Positions 18,044-29,375 of a DNA stretch of 64,000 nt are shown one piece after another. The stretch spans positions 1 through 64,000 of the forward strand of contig NZ_CP095064.1 of NCBI RefSeq assembly GCF_022921055.1, read 5' to 3'. The notes under the pieces were generated by a model. The model saw only the letters and a list, made by a program, of their open reading frames with translations, had not been told where the DNA came from and ran no database searches. Position numbers and translations under genes: made by a program. Source of the stretch: Hymenobacter volaticus (GTDB taxonomy: Bacteria > Bacteroidota > Bacteroidia > Cytophagales > Hymenobacteraceae). Position 1 is the first letter of the stretch, and every line of letters begins with the position of its first letter.

Positions 18044-18919
18044 TTAAATAAAGATGCGGGTGCCAGAGTAGTTTTCCCGAAACTCGGTAGGCGTACAGCC
18101 TTTCTTCTTTCTAAATGTGCGGTTGAAATTAGATATGTTGTGAAAACCGCACTTGTACGCCACCTCCGCCACGTTGTGCGTGGTGTCAATGAGCATGCGG
18201 GAGGCGTGCCCGAGCCGGATTTCGTTTAAGCTGTCGATAAACGTGCTACCGATCCGTTTCTTGATAAAGCGACTGAACGACGCCTCGGGCATGTCGGCTA
18301 CTTTGGCCACGTCTAGCAGCGTAATAGGTTGGCTGTAGTTGGCATTCATGTACTCGAATACCTTCTCGAGGCGCCGGCTGTTGTAATTTAGTTGCTCGTT
18401 GTTGGATGTTGAATTGGAAAGCGTGTGCATGTTGCGCGAGGTAGAAAGATCGTGCAACAAGGACATCAGCTCTAACACCGAGTCGAAACCACTTTTCTGT
18501 TCCAGCTTCAATAAGCGCGGTAGCAGACGCTCTATCGTTTCGCGGGAGAACAGAATGCCGCGCTGGGATTTCTCGAACATGGTGCGAATAAAGCTGAGCT
18601 GATTTTTGCGTAGAAACCGCTCATCGAATAAATCCTTGTGGAACTGGATAGTCAGTTCCCGGATGTCTTCGGTTTCACATTTGTGTGTGAACCACGCGTG
18701 GTACAGATTCGGTCCAACTAGCACTAATTCCAAATCATCAATCAACTCGATGTGGTCACCCACAATGCGCTTCGCGCCCTTTGCATTGATGATTAGATTA
18801 AGTTCGAATTCCTCGTGATAGTGCAGAGGAAAATCAAACTTTTTCTTTTTTCGTGAAAAAAGAGTAAAACAGTCATTTTGCGTAAGCGGCGTAATCTCCC
18901 GCATAATTTCCTGTTTCAT
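18044..18919 (-). CDS. AraC-family transcriptional regulator with cupin-type sensor domain
   Basis: 291 residues. The N-terminal part (about 20-150) has the cupin-like FDFPLHYHEEFELNLII and a hydrophobic core typical of sugar-sensing AraC proteins. Residues about 190-285 contain two helix-turn-helix motifs (PITLLDVAKVADMPEASFSR and NVAEVAYKCGFHNISNFNRTF), the AraC signature. It is divergent from the GH26-symporter-GH130-epimerase genes with a 350-base AT-rich gap, so it is the natural candidate regulator of that operon and of the nearby SusCD pairs; this is inferred from position. Bacteroidota mannan loci are often controlled by hybrid two-component or other regulators, so an AraC sensor is notable. 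Confidence 0.92.
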   Translation of the reverse strand: MKQEIMREITPLTQNDCFTLFSRKKKKFDFPLHYHEEFELNLIINAKGAKRIVGDHIELIDDLELVLVGPNLYHAWFTHKCETEDIRELTIQFHKDLFDERFLRKNQLSFIRTMFEKSQRGILFSRETIERLLPRLLKLEQKSGFDSVLELMSLLHDLSTSRNMHTLSNSTSNNEQLNYNSRRLEKVFEYMNANYSQPITLLDVAKVADMPEASFSRFIKKRIGSTFIDSLNEIRLGHASRMLIDTTHNVAEVAYKCGFHNISNFNRTFRKKKGCTPTEFRENYSGTRIFI

Positions 18920-19269
18920 GGCACGGTGACAATCAAGAAGTTGACAAAAATATATTAGCTCGCATTTAAGCTATAACTCTCTACAAACAAACAGTATACG
19001 TGGAATTTCAAGTGGCTTATCCACACAAATTTAAATAAAATATAATTTACTACAAGATAAAGTTAAAATAGTATTACTAACAGATAGTACGGGTGAATAC
19101 CTTTGCTTACCTCACTTAATCGTTTGGCTCGTCTAGTTGCTGACGCACCCAATACAGGCTTTTCAATTAGCACTAGACCAAGGGCCCTTACCTGAACATC
19201 ATCAAGGTAACGGCGGCAGTCCACTTCGGCGTGGGGTTGTTTGTCAGGCTCACTGTACTTCTTGGTAAT
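18920..19269. promoter_or_regulatory. Divergent promoter region between AraC regulator and mannan operon
   Basis: 350 bases, strongly AT-rich near 18950-19080. It must carry the promoters of the AraC gene (minus) and of the GH26-led operon (plus). No exact consensus TTTG/TAnnTTTG pair could be pinned down by eye, and I see no gene in it. Confidence 0.5.
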
Positions 19270-20378
19270 ATGATTGGACTTAAACGGATTGTGCTTCTGG
19301 CTCTGTGGATAAGCAGCTACTTGGCGCAGGCGCAGAATCCATTGCCCACCGACCCTCGTGCTACTGCTGCTACTAGAAACTTGTACCACCACCTGCAACA
19401 GCTGCAGCACAAGGCCATTTTGTTCGGGCATCAAGACGATTTGGCCTACGGAGTAGGGTGGGCGTATGAACCAGGGCGCTCCGATGTACAGAGCGCGACG
19501 GGCGCTTACCCGGCAGTGTATGGCTGGGAACTGGGCCATTTGGAGTTGGACAGCACCCGCAACCTCGATCAGGTACCGTTCAAGAAAATTCAGGCATACA
19601 TGCGGGAGGTGTACCAGCGGGGGGGATCAATACCATTAGCTGGCACTTAAACAACCCGGTAAACGGCCTTACGGCCTGGGATACCACCCGCAACACGGTG
19701 CGCGCCATGCTGCCGGGGGGCGCGCAGCACGCTACGTTTGTCGCCTACCTGAGTCGGCTGGCAGACTTTATGCAAGCGGCCCAAGCGTCGTGGTTTAAGC
19801 CAATACCTATCATCTTCCGTCCTTTTCATGAAAATACCGGCAGCTGGTTTTGGTGGGGCAAGAAGCAGTGCACCCCCGACGAATACAAGGCGCTATTTCG
19901 CTTTACAATAGACTACCTACGCCGGGAAAGACGGGTGCATAATTTATTGATTGCCTACTCGCCTGCCGAGTTCGATAGCCCGGCAGATTTCATGACGCGC
20001 TACCCCGGCGACGAGTACGTGGACATCATTGGTTTCGATGCCTACTACCGCGGCGACGGCAGCGCCTTCCGTGCCGACATGGACCGGCAGTTGCCGGCTC
20101 TGCTGGCCCTAGCCAACGAACACCACAAAGTAGCGGCCCTTACCGAAACCGGTTTCGACCAGATTCCGGAGCCCGAGTGGTGGACCAAAACCCTGCTGCC
20201 CTACTTGCAGCAGTACTCGCTCGCTTATGTCTTGGTGTGGCGCAACGGGCCGACCGGACACTACTTCGCGCCCTCCCCGGGCCAGGTTAGCACCCAAGAC
20301 TTTCAGGCTTTTTACCGTGCTCCCAAGGTCCTGTTTCAGGACAAGCTGACGCCCTTACGCGTCTACAAGAAACGGTAA
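19270..20378 (+). pseudogene. GH26 endo-beta-1,4-mannanase, single frameshift
   Basis: Start at ATG 19270 (MIGLKRIVLLALWISSYLAQ), giving a signal peptide ending AQA. The mature enzyme (about 345 residues) has the GH26 hallmarks: ILFGHQDDLAYGVGW, ISWHLNNPVNG, the acid/base Glu in IIFRPFHENTGSWFWWG and the nucleophile Glu in VAALTETGF. The frame breaks in a G7 tract at 19619-19625; eight G would give the expected YQRGGINTISWH. Enzymes of this type release mannobiose from beta-1,4-mannan, and the following three genes handle mannobiose, so a mannobiohydrolase-like role is likely. First gene of the operon. Confidence 0.92.
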
Positions 20379-20429
20379 CAGGTTTCTCTTTGCTCTTCCC
20401 CTAAAACATCCCGCGCATCCGCTAGCAGC

Positions 20430-22261
20430 ATGAGGCTACACTTAATTGATTTTTTAATAATTGCCACCTACCTGCTGCTAACAGTGCTCATCGGCCTGTA
20501 CTACCGCAAGAAAGCGCGCCAAAACAAGGATAGCTACATGCTGGGCGGCCGCACTATTCCGTGGTACAAGCTTGGGCTGAGCGATGCTTCCGACATGTTC
20601 GACATCAGCGGCACGATGTGGATGGTGAGCTTGTGTTTCGTCTATGGGATGAAAAGCATCTGGATTCCGTGGTTATGGCCAGTGTTCAATCAAGTGTTTC
20701 TGATGATGTATTTGTCGCGGTGGCTGCGGCGCTCCAATGCCAGCACCGGGGCTGAGTGGCTGGCCACGCGCTTCGGCACTAAGGGGCCGGGCGTCGCAGC
20801 GTCGCACCAAGTGGTTATTGCCTTTGCCTTGCTCAGCTGTTTGGGTTTTCTAGCCTACGGGTTTGTGGGCTTGGGCAAGTTCATCGAAATTTTTATTCCC
20901 TGGGAATTGGTGCGCGACTATGTACCGTTTGCAGTCGCGCCGCAGTATGTACCCCACGTCTACGGTATTGTGTTCACCCTGTTTGCTATGTTCTACTCCA
21001 TCATTGGGGGATGCACAGCATTGTCCTGGGAGATTTGATTAAGTATGCCATCATGACGGTGGCGTGTTTCTCTATTGCCATAATTGCCTATATTCAGTTG
21101 CAAGACAAGCAGTTGCTTGTGCCAGAAGGGTGGTTCAATCCCTTCTTCGGCTGGCGCCTGGGTCTGGATTGGTCGCGCCTGATTCCGGAAGTTAACAGCA
21201 AGATTGCCAGCGACGGCTACTCCCTGTTTGGCTTATTTTTTATGATGATGGCCTTTAAGGGCGTGTTTGCTTCGCTGGCGGGCCCGGCGCCGAACTACGA
21301 CATGCAGAAAATTCTCTCGACTCGCTCGCCGGAGGAAGCCAGCAAAATGAGTGGTTTCGTGTCGATTATCCTGCTTCCTATTCGCTACTCCCTCATTATT
21401 GGCCTGACGGTGCTGGGGTTGCTCTACTACCGTCAGATGAACCTCACGGATGCTGCCGGCACCATCGACTTCGAGCGGATTTTGCCAGTTGCCATCAACA
21501 AATTCCTGCCGACCGGCTTGGTTGGCTTGGTGCTCACGGGGTTATTAGGCGCCTTCATGGGTACGTTCAGCGGCACCGTCAATGCCGCGCAGGCCTACAT
21601 CGTCAATGACATTTACTTGAAGTACCTGAACCCGGGCGCGACTACCCGCCAGATTATTTCCCTCAACTACGTGGTAGGCATACTGGTGGTGGCGGTGGGC
21701 GTACTGCTGGGATTCTTTGCCAAAGACGTAAACAGCGTGCTTCAATTCATCGTGTCGGCTTTGTACGGCGGGTACATTGCGGCTAATGTGCTGAAGTGGC
21801 ATTGGTGGCGCTTTAACGCGACCGGCTTTTTCTGGGGAATGTTGGCTGGCATTGTTACAGCTATGCTGTTCGGCTTTTTCATTCCTGCGGGCAATCTGCT
21901 TTACTTTTTCCCGCTGCTATTTGCCATCTCGTTGGCTGGTTCGGTAGCCGGCTCTTACGCTTCGCCCCCCACCGACGCCGTGGTGCTCAATAAATTTTAT
22001 CGCACGGTACGGCCCTGGGGCTTTTGGGGCCCCGTACATGCGCAGGTCGTAGCCGAGGACCCCTCGTTTCAGGCCAACACCAACTTCCGACTGAATATGT
22101 TTAACGTGGTGCTAGGCATTATTGCGCAGCTGTGCTTGACGATCCTGCCGATGTACCTGATTCTGATGCAGCAACTGCCGCTGCTTATCACGGTCGGTAT
22201 TCTAGCCGTGATTGTTTTCATTCTGAAAAAGACCTGGTGGGACCGGCTCAGCGCTTACTGA
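20430..22261 (+). pseudogene. Sodium/solute symporter (SSS family), probable mannobiose transporter, single frameshift
   Basis: About 610 residues with 13-14 predicted membrane segments. The N-terminus (LIDFLIIATYLLLTVLIGLYY, then KDSYMLGGRTIPWYKLGLS) is the SSS-family signature. Later parts include GPAPNYDMQKILSTRSPEEA and TGLLGAFMGTFSGTVNAAQAY. It belongs to the sodium/sugar (SGLT-like) branch. The frame breaks in the G5 tract at 21006-21010: six G would join FYSIIGG to MHSIVLGDL without loss. It lies between GH26 and GH130, so it is expected to bring mannobiose from the periplasm to the cytoplasm by sodium-driven symport; substrate is inferred from context. Confidence 0.9.
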
Positions 22262-22357
22262 GGCAAGTTAGGCCTTCTCGTAATCCGCAGCTCCTTGCCT
22301 GTTTTCCTTTAAAAGTTACCAACAGGAAACTGTCTCACTTACTTCGGTTCTAACGTC

Positions 22358-23584
22358 ATGACAACTCTTTTTGACAACCGTCTTCGCGCGCTCCACGCCC
22401 ACCACGAATCCCTTGTATCGGCTGCCAACCTGCCAGAAGAGTTAGGCAATGGCGTCATCAAACGCTACCAGCACCCTATATTGACTGCCGCCCATACGCC
22501 GCTACCCTGGCGCTACGACTTGAACCCTGCTACCAATCCGTACTGTATGGAGCGAATTGGTATCAATGCAACCTTTAATGCCGGCGCTATTAAGTGGAAC
22601 GACAAGTACGTGCTGGTCGCGCGGGTAGAGGGCGTGGATCGTAAATCGTTTTTTGCAGTGGCTGAAAGTCCCAATGGCGTCGATAACTTCCGCTTTTGGG
22701 AGTATCCCATTGTGCTTCCCGAAACCGAGGAGCCGGAAACCAACATCTACGATATGCGCCTGACTAAACACGCGGATGGCTGGATATACGGTCTGTTTTG
22801 CACGGAGCGCCGCGACTCAGCAGCCCCAGCCGGTGACCAGGCGGCCGCGGTAGCGCGTTGCGGCATTGCCCGCACCAAAGACTTAATAGCGTGGGAGCGT
22901 TTAGCGGATTTGAAAACTAACTCGGCGCAGCAGCGCAACGTGGTGCTGCACCCCGAATTTGTATCAAACAAATACGCTTTTTATACGCGGCCTCAGGACA
23001 GCTTCATCGAAGCCGGTATGGGCGGTGGGATAGGGTTTGCGCTATCCAACTCCATAGAGCAGGCCGAGGTAACGGAGGAAGTTATCATCGACCCCAAGCG
23101 CTACCACACCGTGTACGAAACCAAGAACGGGTTAGGCCCCGCCCCCATTAAAACCGAGCAGGGCTGGTTGCACCTGGCCCACGGCGTCCGCAATACGGCC
23201 GCCGGTCTGCGCTACGTGCTTTACCTGTTCCTGACTGATTTACACGACCTGACCCGCATCATTCATAAACCCGCCGGCTATTTTATTGCACCAGAAGGTG
23301 AGGAACGGGTCGGAGACGTGTCGAACGTAGTGTTTAGCAACGGGTGGATTGCGGACGCCGACGGTCAGGTGTTTATCTACTACGCTTCGTCTGATACCCG
23401 CATGCACGTGGCGACGTCCACTATCGCTCAGCTACTCGACTACGTGATGCACACGCCCGAAGATGGTTTTCAATCCAGTGCTTCAGCCCAAACTATCTGC
23501 GACCTGATTGATCGTAACAAGGAATTTGCTGCTACCAATGAGGTTCGTTTTGCCGCCACGCACCAAAACGGAGTAGGGTACTAG
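22358..23584 (+). CDS. GH130 4-O-beta-D-mannosyl-D-glucose phosphorylase (probable)
   Basis: 408 residues, no signal peptide, so cytoplasmic. It matches the GH130 five-bladed propeller family: [19 protein letters not shown] near the N-terminus, [20 protein letters not shown], and the catalytic Asp in TNIYDMRLT. Later come [18 protein letters not shown] and [21 protein letters not shown]. Length and these motifs fit subfamily GH130_1, whose members phosphorolyse Man-beta-1,4-Glc to mannose-1-phosphate and glucose. The partner epimerase starts 19 bases downstream, exactly the pair known from the Bacteroides fragilis mannan pathway. It is intact, unlike its three operon neighbours. Confidence 0.93.
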   Translation: MTTLFDNRLRALHAHHESLVSAANLPEELGNGVIKRYQHPILTAAHTPLPWRYDLNPATNPYCMERIGINATFNAGAIKWNDKYVLVARVEGVDRKSFFAVAESPNGVDNFRFWEYPIVLPETEEPETNIYDMRLTKHADGWIYGLFCTERRDSAAPAGDQAAAVARCGIARTKDLIAWERLADLKTNSAQQRNVVLHPEFVSNKYAFYTRPQDSFIEAGMGGGIGFALSNSIEQAEVTEEVIIDPKRYHTVYETKNGLGPAPIKTEQGWLHLAHGVRNTAAGLRYVLYLFLTDLHDLTRIIHKPAGYFIAPEGEERVGDVSNVVFSNGWIADADGQVFIYYASSDTRMHVATSTIAQLLDYVMHTPEDGFQSSASAQTICDLIDRNKEFAATNEVRFAATHQNGVGY

Positions 23585-23603
23585 GCTCAACTTTTATCAC
23601 TGC

Positions 23604-24826
23604 ATGCTTGAACAACCGCCCGTTGGCTTGGCCTCCACGATGCCCCTTGCTGATTCGTTTCAACGCGAGCTATCCGCCATTCTTTCCTACTGGAGCACCC
23701 ATACGCTGGATGAAGAATACGGCGGGTTTCACGGAAAGATAGATAGCAACAATTGCGTGATACCCCACGCCCCCAAAGGCTCGGTACTACATGCCCGTAT
23801 TTTATGGGCCTTCTCGGCCGCTTACAACGCAACCCAGCGGGTGGATTACCTGCCGGTGGCTACTCGCGCTTTCCAGTACCTAAACCAGTTTTTTATTGAT
23901 CCGGCGTACGGTGGAGTGTACTGGACCGTCGATTACCAGGGGCAGCCACTGGACACGAAAAAGCAAATCTATGCTTTGGCGTTCGTGCTCTACGGAATGG
24001 CGGAATATCACCTAGCCAGCGGCAACGCCCAAGCGCTAACGCTCGCTCAAGAGCTGTATCGCACCATTGAGTTGCACAGCTACGACGCCGAAAATGGAGG
24101 GTACTTGGAGGCTTTAGCCCGCGACTGGACCCCTTTAAAGGACTTGCGTTTAAGTGCTAAGGACGCCAACGAAAAGAAAACCACGAACACGCACCTGCAC
24201 GTGCTGGAGGCGTATGCTACCTTATACCGGGCCTGGCCCGATGCGCTACTCAAGCAACGGCTGGTTGAGTTATTGAACCTCTTCGCCGACCGTATGATTG
24301 ACCCCGCCACCCATCATTTAAACTTGTTCTTTAACGAGCAGTGGGTGGCGCGGCCCGATGTTATCTCGTATGGACACGACATTGAAGCGGCGTGGCTGTT
24401 GTTGCAAGCCGCCGAGCTGATAGGAGAAAAGACTTTGGTTGTCCGCTTCCAGCAGCTGGCAGTAGCCCTCGCCCTCGCCGCCGCCGAAGGCCTAGCGGCG
24501 GATGGGGGCTAAATTATGAATACGAGCCGACTCAGCAGCACTTAATAGCCGAAAAGCACTGGTGGGTGCAGGCGGAAGCGATGGTTGGTTTTCTCAACGC
24601 CTTTAATTTGACGAGCGACCCGCAGTTTTTCAACTACTTTCTGGCTGTTTGGGAGTTTACGCAGCGCTACCTTATCGACCACGAACGCGGCGAATGGCAC
24701 TGGGGGGTTAACGCTGATTACAGCTTAATGCCGGGAGAAGATAAGGCAGGCCTGTGGAAATGCCCCTATCATAATAGCCGCGCTTGCCTAGAGATTCTGC
24801 AGAGGCTGGGAACTATGCCTCAGTAG
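23604..24826 (+). pseudogene. Mannobiose/cellobiose 2-epimerase (AGE superfamily), single frameshift
   Basis: About 407 residues from 23604 (a second ATG at 23640 is possible). The (alpha/alpha)6-barrel motifs of the N-acylglucosamine 2-epimerase superfamily are present: HTLDEEYGGFHGKID, KGSVLHARILWAFSAAY, NTHLHVLEAYATLYRAW and SYGHDIEAAWLL with its catalytic-region His, and after the break AEKHWWVQAEAMVGF and LWKCPYHNSRACLEI. The frame breaks in the G5 tract at 24504-24508; six G would give ADGGLNYEYEP. It converts the reducing-end mannose of mannobiose to glucose, supplying GH130. Last gene of the operon. Confidence 0.92.
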
Positions 24827-26146
24827 GAAAGCCCGTGTCCCCGTAAAGATGGAGTTGGGCACAGTAACTGTTCTGCCTGGCTGCTTAAGCAAAAAGTGAG
24901 TAGGCGGAGCGCAACTGACAGTGTTTCAATCTCCATGGCTAGCTCCTTCCCGCAAATTGTACACAACGACGTGCCGCCGACGCGGATACTACTGCATGCC
25001 GGCAGTTTCTATGAGTGAAGATCAAAGCATGAGCAACCGCTGCTGTTGGAGTTTCAACTAAAATAAGTAGTTGAAATCTCATCTAACTGCTTATTCTTGC
25101 CCGGCACGGTCGCAAGCAACAGGGGGAGCGGCGAAAAGCTTCTAGGCTGGCTCAATGACGAGAGGCACTTACGTGCTCACTGCCTGACTAACACTGAATA
25201 GACTGGCTGAAAAACATAGTGATAGTTCTGCATATAAAATGATAAAATAGTATCATATCGCATTTGGTTCATCTGATGATTCGGCAAAAGAAGTAGCGGG
25301 ATTATATCTAAAGAATTTGTTGCTGCACCAACTTTTATTGTGACGCTCATGTCCATGTTAGTGGCAACTGATAGTGCCTCTGTCGTTGACGTTTAAACAG
25401 CTACAATAGGCTTTAAGGCAAAATCAATAGTGGCCAGGCATTAAAATGATTCCGTTTAGATGACTTGTATTGTTGACAATTAGAACGGTCATACTGCTTC
25501 TTCGACTGGCCATACGAGTAATCTAGTGAAGTTTACGCAGGATAGAGTCACGTATAAAATTTTGTCATTTAAGTTAATACTACCAATTATGCGTCATAAA
25601 AGTATCATATTTATTTTATGACTTTTCAAATAAAAAGTGCTGCTTATCTACAACACAATCATTCAGTATTGCATTTTATAAGTAAAGGGGAATTTATTGG
25701 CTGTTGAAGCCTGCAGAACAATCGATTGCCTACCAATGAATCAACTCATATTTCTCGTAAATTTCTATCGAAAACGATTTCGGAGTCAGCACATCTACGC
25801 TTTAGTGGTCCTCAAAAATACTAAGTGTACGAGTGCTGATAAGGGATGTAAGATAATACAAAGCACTATTAATAAGTGTTTTGTATCTTAATAGCCTTTC
25901 GGCAATTAATTATAAATACAATTTTTCAACCCTTTTGTTGACCATTGTGCCGAATCACTGAAGTCAACGAGCTCACTACTCGCCTAAGTGAAGCACGCGA
26001 CGCGAATGAGTGGTCCATTGTAGCGTCTTACCTCCCAGTTTAAAGTTGCCTGCCTGCTTACCAAGCAAGTAGAGAACTAGGCTTGTTTATGCCTTTTTTC
26101 TCTTGCTGGCTTGGCCATAAAATTTCCCATCCAACTCATTTTCTCT
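24827..26146. other. Long intergenic region before SusCD pair 2
   Basis: 1.3 kb without a credible gene; base composition shifts to AT-rich from about 25200. It must hold the promoter of the operon beginning at 26147. One imperfect dyad stands out: ATGATA (25239-25244) and TATCAT (25251-25256) separated by six bases, the same half-sites as in the palindromes at 11739 and 46482 but with a wider spacer. I found no tRNA or repeat. Confidence 0.5.
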
Positions 26147-29100
26147 ATGAATAAGACCTTACCCCTTTTCCTTTTGGCCACCCCTCTGCTAATTCCATTG
26201 GTATCCAATGCGCAGACTGTTGTGAAAGGAACTGTTACAGATGCGGCAAATAAAAGTGGTTTGCCCGGCGTCAGCATAGCCGTGAAAGGGACCAGCACGG
26301 GTACGATCACGGATGCAACGGGAGCTTATTCGCTTGGGGTCCCTGTTGGTAGTAACACCCTGGTTTTTTCTTTTATAGGGTATGAAACCAAAGAAATAGC
26401 GGTAAATGGCCAGTCGACTTTCGATGTGCAGCTGCAAACCGACCAGAAAGCCCTGGAAGAAGTGGTCGTAATCGGCTACGGTTCCGTGAAAAAGAGTGAT
26501 GTCACCGGTGCCGTATCGTCCGTGAAAACCGAGGACATCCTCAAAACGATTCCTACCAGCATCAACCAGGGCTTACAAGGGCAAGTAGCGGGTGTACAAG
26601 TGAACCGTAGTGACGGGGCACCCGGCGCGGGCATCAGCCTGACTATTCGCGGCGCCAACTCCTTCACGGGCAGCGAGCCGCTCTATGTTATCGACGGTAT
26701 TCCTTTTACCTCGCCTTCCGCTACAGGTTCCTCCGTCGGGGGGGCCAATCCTTCGGGCGGTACCGGGCAGTCAACTAACGCCTTGTCCTACATCAATCCG
26801 CAGGATATCGAGTCGATGGAAATCCTCAAGGACGCCTCGGCCACCGCTATTTACGGCTCGCGCGGGGCTAATGGGGTCGTACTGATTACCACCAAAAAAG
26901 GCAAAGCCGACAAAGACCGGATCGAGGTAATAGCCAACACCAGCATCTCGGAAATCTCGCGGCGGGTGAAAGTGCTCGATGCGTATCAGTACGCTCAGTT
27001 CCAGAACGAAGCTCAGCTCAATGCCGAAACCTACAACGGCTATACGCCTGGCACGCTGCCTTTCCCCGGGGTTCGGGGCTTCGATGCTACCATTGGCGAC
27101 TCGACTTACTTACCTGCACCGGAAGACTTTCTCAATGGTACGGCCGGCGAGTCATACCCGGAAAACTTCCGGGGTACTGATTGGCAAAAGCAGATCTTCC
27201 GCCGGGCCATCACCAAGGACTATACCCTGCGCATGTCGGGCGGCAGCGACAAAGGCACTTACTCGGTATCGGGTAACATGCTCGATCAGCAGGGTATCAT
27301 CGTCAATTCCGGCTTTAAGCGCTATGGCTTGCAAGCCAATATTGTGCGGAAAGTGCACAAGTGGATTGAGCTTGGCACCAGCAACAACATCACCTTCACC
27401 ACCTATACTCTAGGGAAGACCAACTCCAACGGCAACGAGGCGAGCATTATCAGCTCGGCGCTGTTTTTCCCCGCTACGTATCCGGTTTCCTCCCCGGAGT
27501 CTAAGGCGCGGGAGGATGCAACTTCCTGGTATGCCGCCGCTAACCCCTACAACTACACGCGCACGGCCAAGGACCAAACCCACTCCACGGGCATCTACTC
27601 CTCGACGTACGCGCTGCTCACGTTCACCGATTACCTCTCGTTCCGCCAGAACCTAGGGGTGAACTACAACGTGAACAACCGCGAGGTGTACTACAACCGG
27701 CGCTTGCAGGAGGCGCGCACCACCAACGGCTACGCCTACTCCTCTGACGACACGTGGCGCGGCATTACGCTGGAATCTATTCTGAATTTCAACCGCACCT
27801 TCCACCAAGATCACAGCGTCAACGCAGTGGCCGCGGTAACGCGTGAAACCGGCTATTCCTACTACCGGAATATGTCGGTGCGGGGCTTTCCCGACGACCT
27901 GTTACAGAACAACAATATTGGGGCTGGACTCAATCAGAAAACCCTGGGCAGCGGCAAGTCCGAAAATGGCTTGTTCTCCGTGCTAAGCCGAGTAAACTAC
28001 AGCTACAAGGGCAGGTACCTAGCTACAGCCTCTTTCCGTCGCGACGGTTCCAGCCGCTTCACCACGAAAAACAAGTACGCCAACTTCTCCTCGTTTGCCC
28101 TGGCCTGGAACGCCGGTGACGAAGCTTTCGTGCAGGATTTAAAGCTTTTCAGCACCCTGAAATTCCGGGCTGGTTACGGCCAAACAGGCAACCAAGGTAT
28201 CGGCTCTTACCGCTCCTTACCGATGTTCGCTTTCTCGGCTTACCCCATCAATGGCGCCCTCCAGCCAGGCTACGCCGATGTGACTTGGCGCGGACCGGCT
28301 GATGTGAACTTGCGCTGGGAAACTACGGATCAGTTCAACGCGGGGGTGGATATGGGCTTTATGCAAAACCGCTTCACTGTGACGGTGGATGTCTACCAGA
28401 AGAAAACCCACGATTTGTTGCAGCCCATTCAGATTCCGAACAGCACAGGTTTTACCACGCAGCTCACCAACTTCGGTACCGTTGAAAACAAGGGCCTGGA
28501 AATCGCTGGAATTGGTCAGTTAGTAACAACACCTAAGTTCAATTGGGGCATCAATGCCAACATCTCTTTCAACCGGAACCGGATGCTAGACCTGCCCGGC
28601 GACCAGTTTGCCGGTAGCCTCTACAACAACTTCGACAACTTCTTCTTGCAGCGCAATGGCCAACCCATCGGGACGGTGTACGGCTTCGTGGAAGATGGCT
28701 TCTACGACAACCTAGCCGAAGTGGTAGCTGACCCGAACTACGCCGGCCAGTCGGAGGCGGTGCAGCGCATGATGATCGGGGAGATTAAGTATAAGAACTT
28801 CGACGAAGATCCCGCCATTACGGCCAAAGACCGCCAGATCATCGGCAACACGAACGCCAACTACAACTTCGGTATCACCAACAACTTCAGCTACCGCAAT
28901 TTCAACCTGAGCGTGTTCGTGCAGGGCGTTCAAGGCAATGACATCGTAAACACCAACCTGTACCAGATTCGGATGGGCAAGGTGGCGAACCTGCCGCAGT
29001 TCGTGTACGATGGCCGCTGGACGCCCGAAAACGCCGCCAACGCTACTTGGCCAAAAGCCTTGGCCGCCGATACGCGCCAGCCGCGCTTGTCGGACCGCCT

Positions 29101-29347
29101 AGTGCAAGATGGCTCCTACGTGCGCCTGAAAAACATCAACGTGGGCTACTCTTTTAAGAAGCCCACCTCTTTCATCGACGTCGTCAACGTGTACGCCAGC
29201 GTAAGCAACGTGCTGACCTTCACCGACTACAAGTGGTTTGATCCGGACGTCAATGCCTTCGGCAGCGATGCCTCTCGCCGGGGCGTCGATATGAACTCCT
29301 ATCCCAATAGCCGCACCTACACCCTAGGGGTGAGCGCTGGCTTCTAA
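26147..29347 (+). CDS. SusC-like TonB-dependent outer-membrane receptor (pair 2)
   Basis: 1066 residues from ATG 26147 (MNKTLPLFLLATPLLIPLVS, signal peptide ending SNAQ). Residues about 20-110 form the carboxypeptidase-regulatory-like domain (VVKGTVTDAANKSGLPGVSI). TonB box and plug follow (EEVVVIGYGSVKKSDVTGAV, GLQGQVAGVQV, SEPLYVIDGIPF, SMEILKDASATAIYGSRGAN); a long barrel ends in aromatic F (YTLGVSAGF). It imports glycan fragments across the outer membrane. The SusD partner starts 28 bases downstream, and a surface glycan-binding lipoprotein, GH27 and a GH30-like gene follow on the same strand, together forming the core of the utilisation locus. Confidence 0.96.
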   Translation: MNKTLPLFLLATPLLIPLVSNAQTVVKGTVTDAANKSGLPGVSIAVKGTSTGTITDATGAYSLGVPVGSNTLVFSFIGYETKEIAVNGQSTFDVQLQTDQKALEEVVVIGYGSVKKSDVTGAVSSVKTEDILKTIPTSINQGLQGQVAGVQVNRSDGAPGAGISLTIRGANSFTGSEPLYVIDGIPFTSPSATGSSVGGANPSGGTGQSTNALSYINPQDIESMEILKDASATAIYGSRGANGVVLITTKKGKADKDRIEVIANTSISEISRRVKVLDAYQYAQFQNEAQLNAETYNGYTPGTLPFPGVRGFDATIGDSTYLPAPEDFLNGTAGESYPENFRGTDWQKQIFRRAITKDYTLRMSGGSDKGTYSVSGNMLDQQGIIVNSGFKRYGLQANIVRKVHKWIELGTSNNITFTTYTLGKTNSNGNEASIISSALFFPATYPVSSPESKAREDATSWYAAANPYNYTRTAKDQTHSTGIYSSTYALLTFTDYLSFRQNLGVNYNVNNREVYYNRRLQEARTTNGYAYSSDDTWRGITLESILNFNRTFHQDHSVNAVAAVTRETGYSYYRNMSVRGFPDDLLQNNNIGAGLNQKTLGSGKSENGLFSVLSRVNYSYKGRYLATASFRRDGSSRFTTKNKYANFSSFALAWNAGDEAFVQDLKLFSTLKFRAGYGQTGNQGIGSYRSLPMFAFSAYPINGALQPGYADVTWRGPADVNLRWETTDQFNAGVDMGFMQNRFTVTVDVYQKKTHDLLQPIQIPNSTGFTTQLTNFGTVENKGLEIAGIGQLVTTPKFNWGINANISFNRNRMLDLPGDQFAGSLYNNFDNFFLQRNGQPIGTVYGFVEDGFYDNLAEVVADPNYAGQSEAVQRMMIGEIKYKNFDEDPAITAKDRQIIGNTNANYNFGITNNFSYRNFNLSVFVQGVQGNDIVNTNLYQIRMGKVANLPQFVYDGRWTPENAANATWPKALAADTRQPRLSDRLVQDGSYVRLKNINVGYSFKKPTSFIDVVNVYASVSNVLTFTDYKWFDPDVNAFGSDASRRGVDMNSYPNSRTYTLGVSAGF

Positions 29348-29375
29348 TCTAATCAGAAAAGTAGTCTCTCGTCAG

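Noticed and set aside
21006..21010. Programmed ribosomal frameshifting at the G tracts
   Set aside because: No slippery heptamer with a downstream stem was seen, the host genes are ordinary full-length families, and seven unrelated genes would need the same mechanism.
25239..25256. Third copy of the ATGATA/TATCAT operator
   Set aside because: Same half-sites but a six-base spacer and no similarity in flanking sequence; could be chance in AT-rich DNA.
25697..25891. 64-codon frame before SusC pair 2
   Set aside because: AT-rich region, no conserved motif, composition unlike the neighbouring genes.
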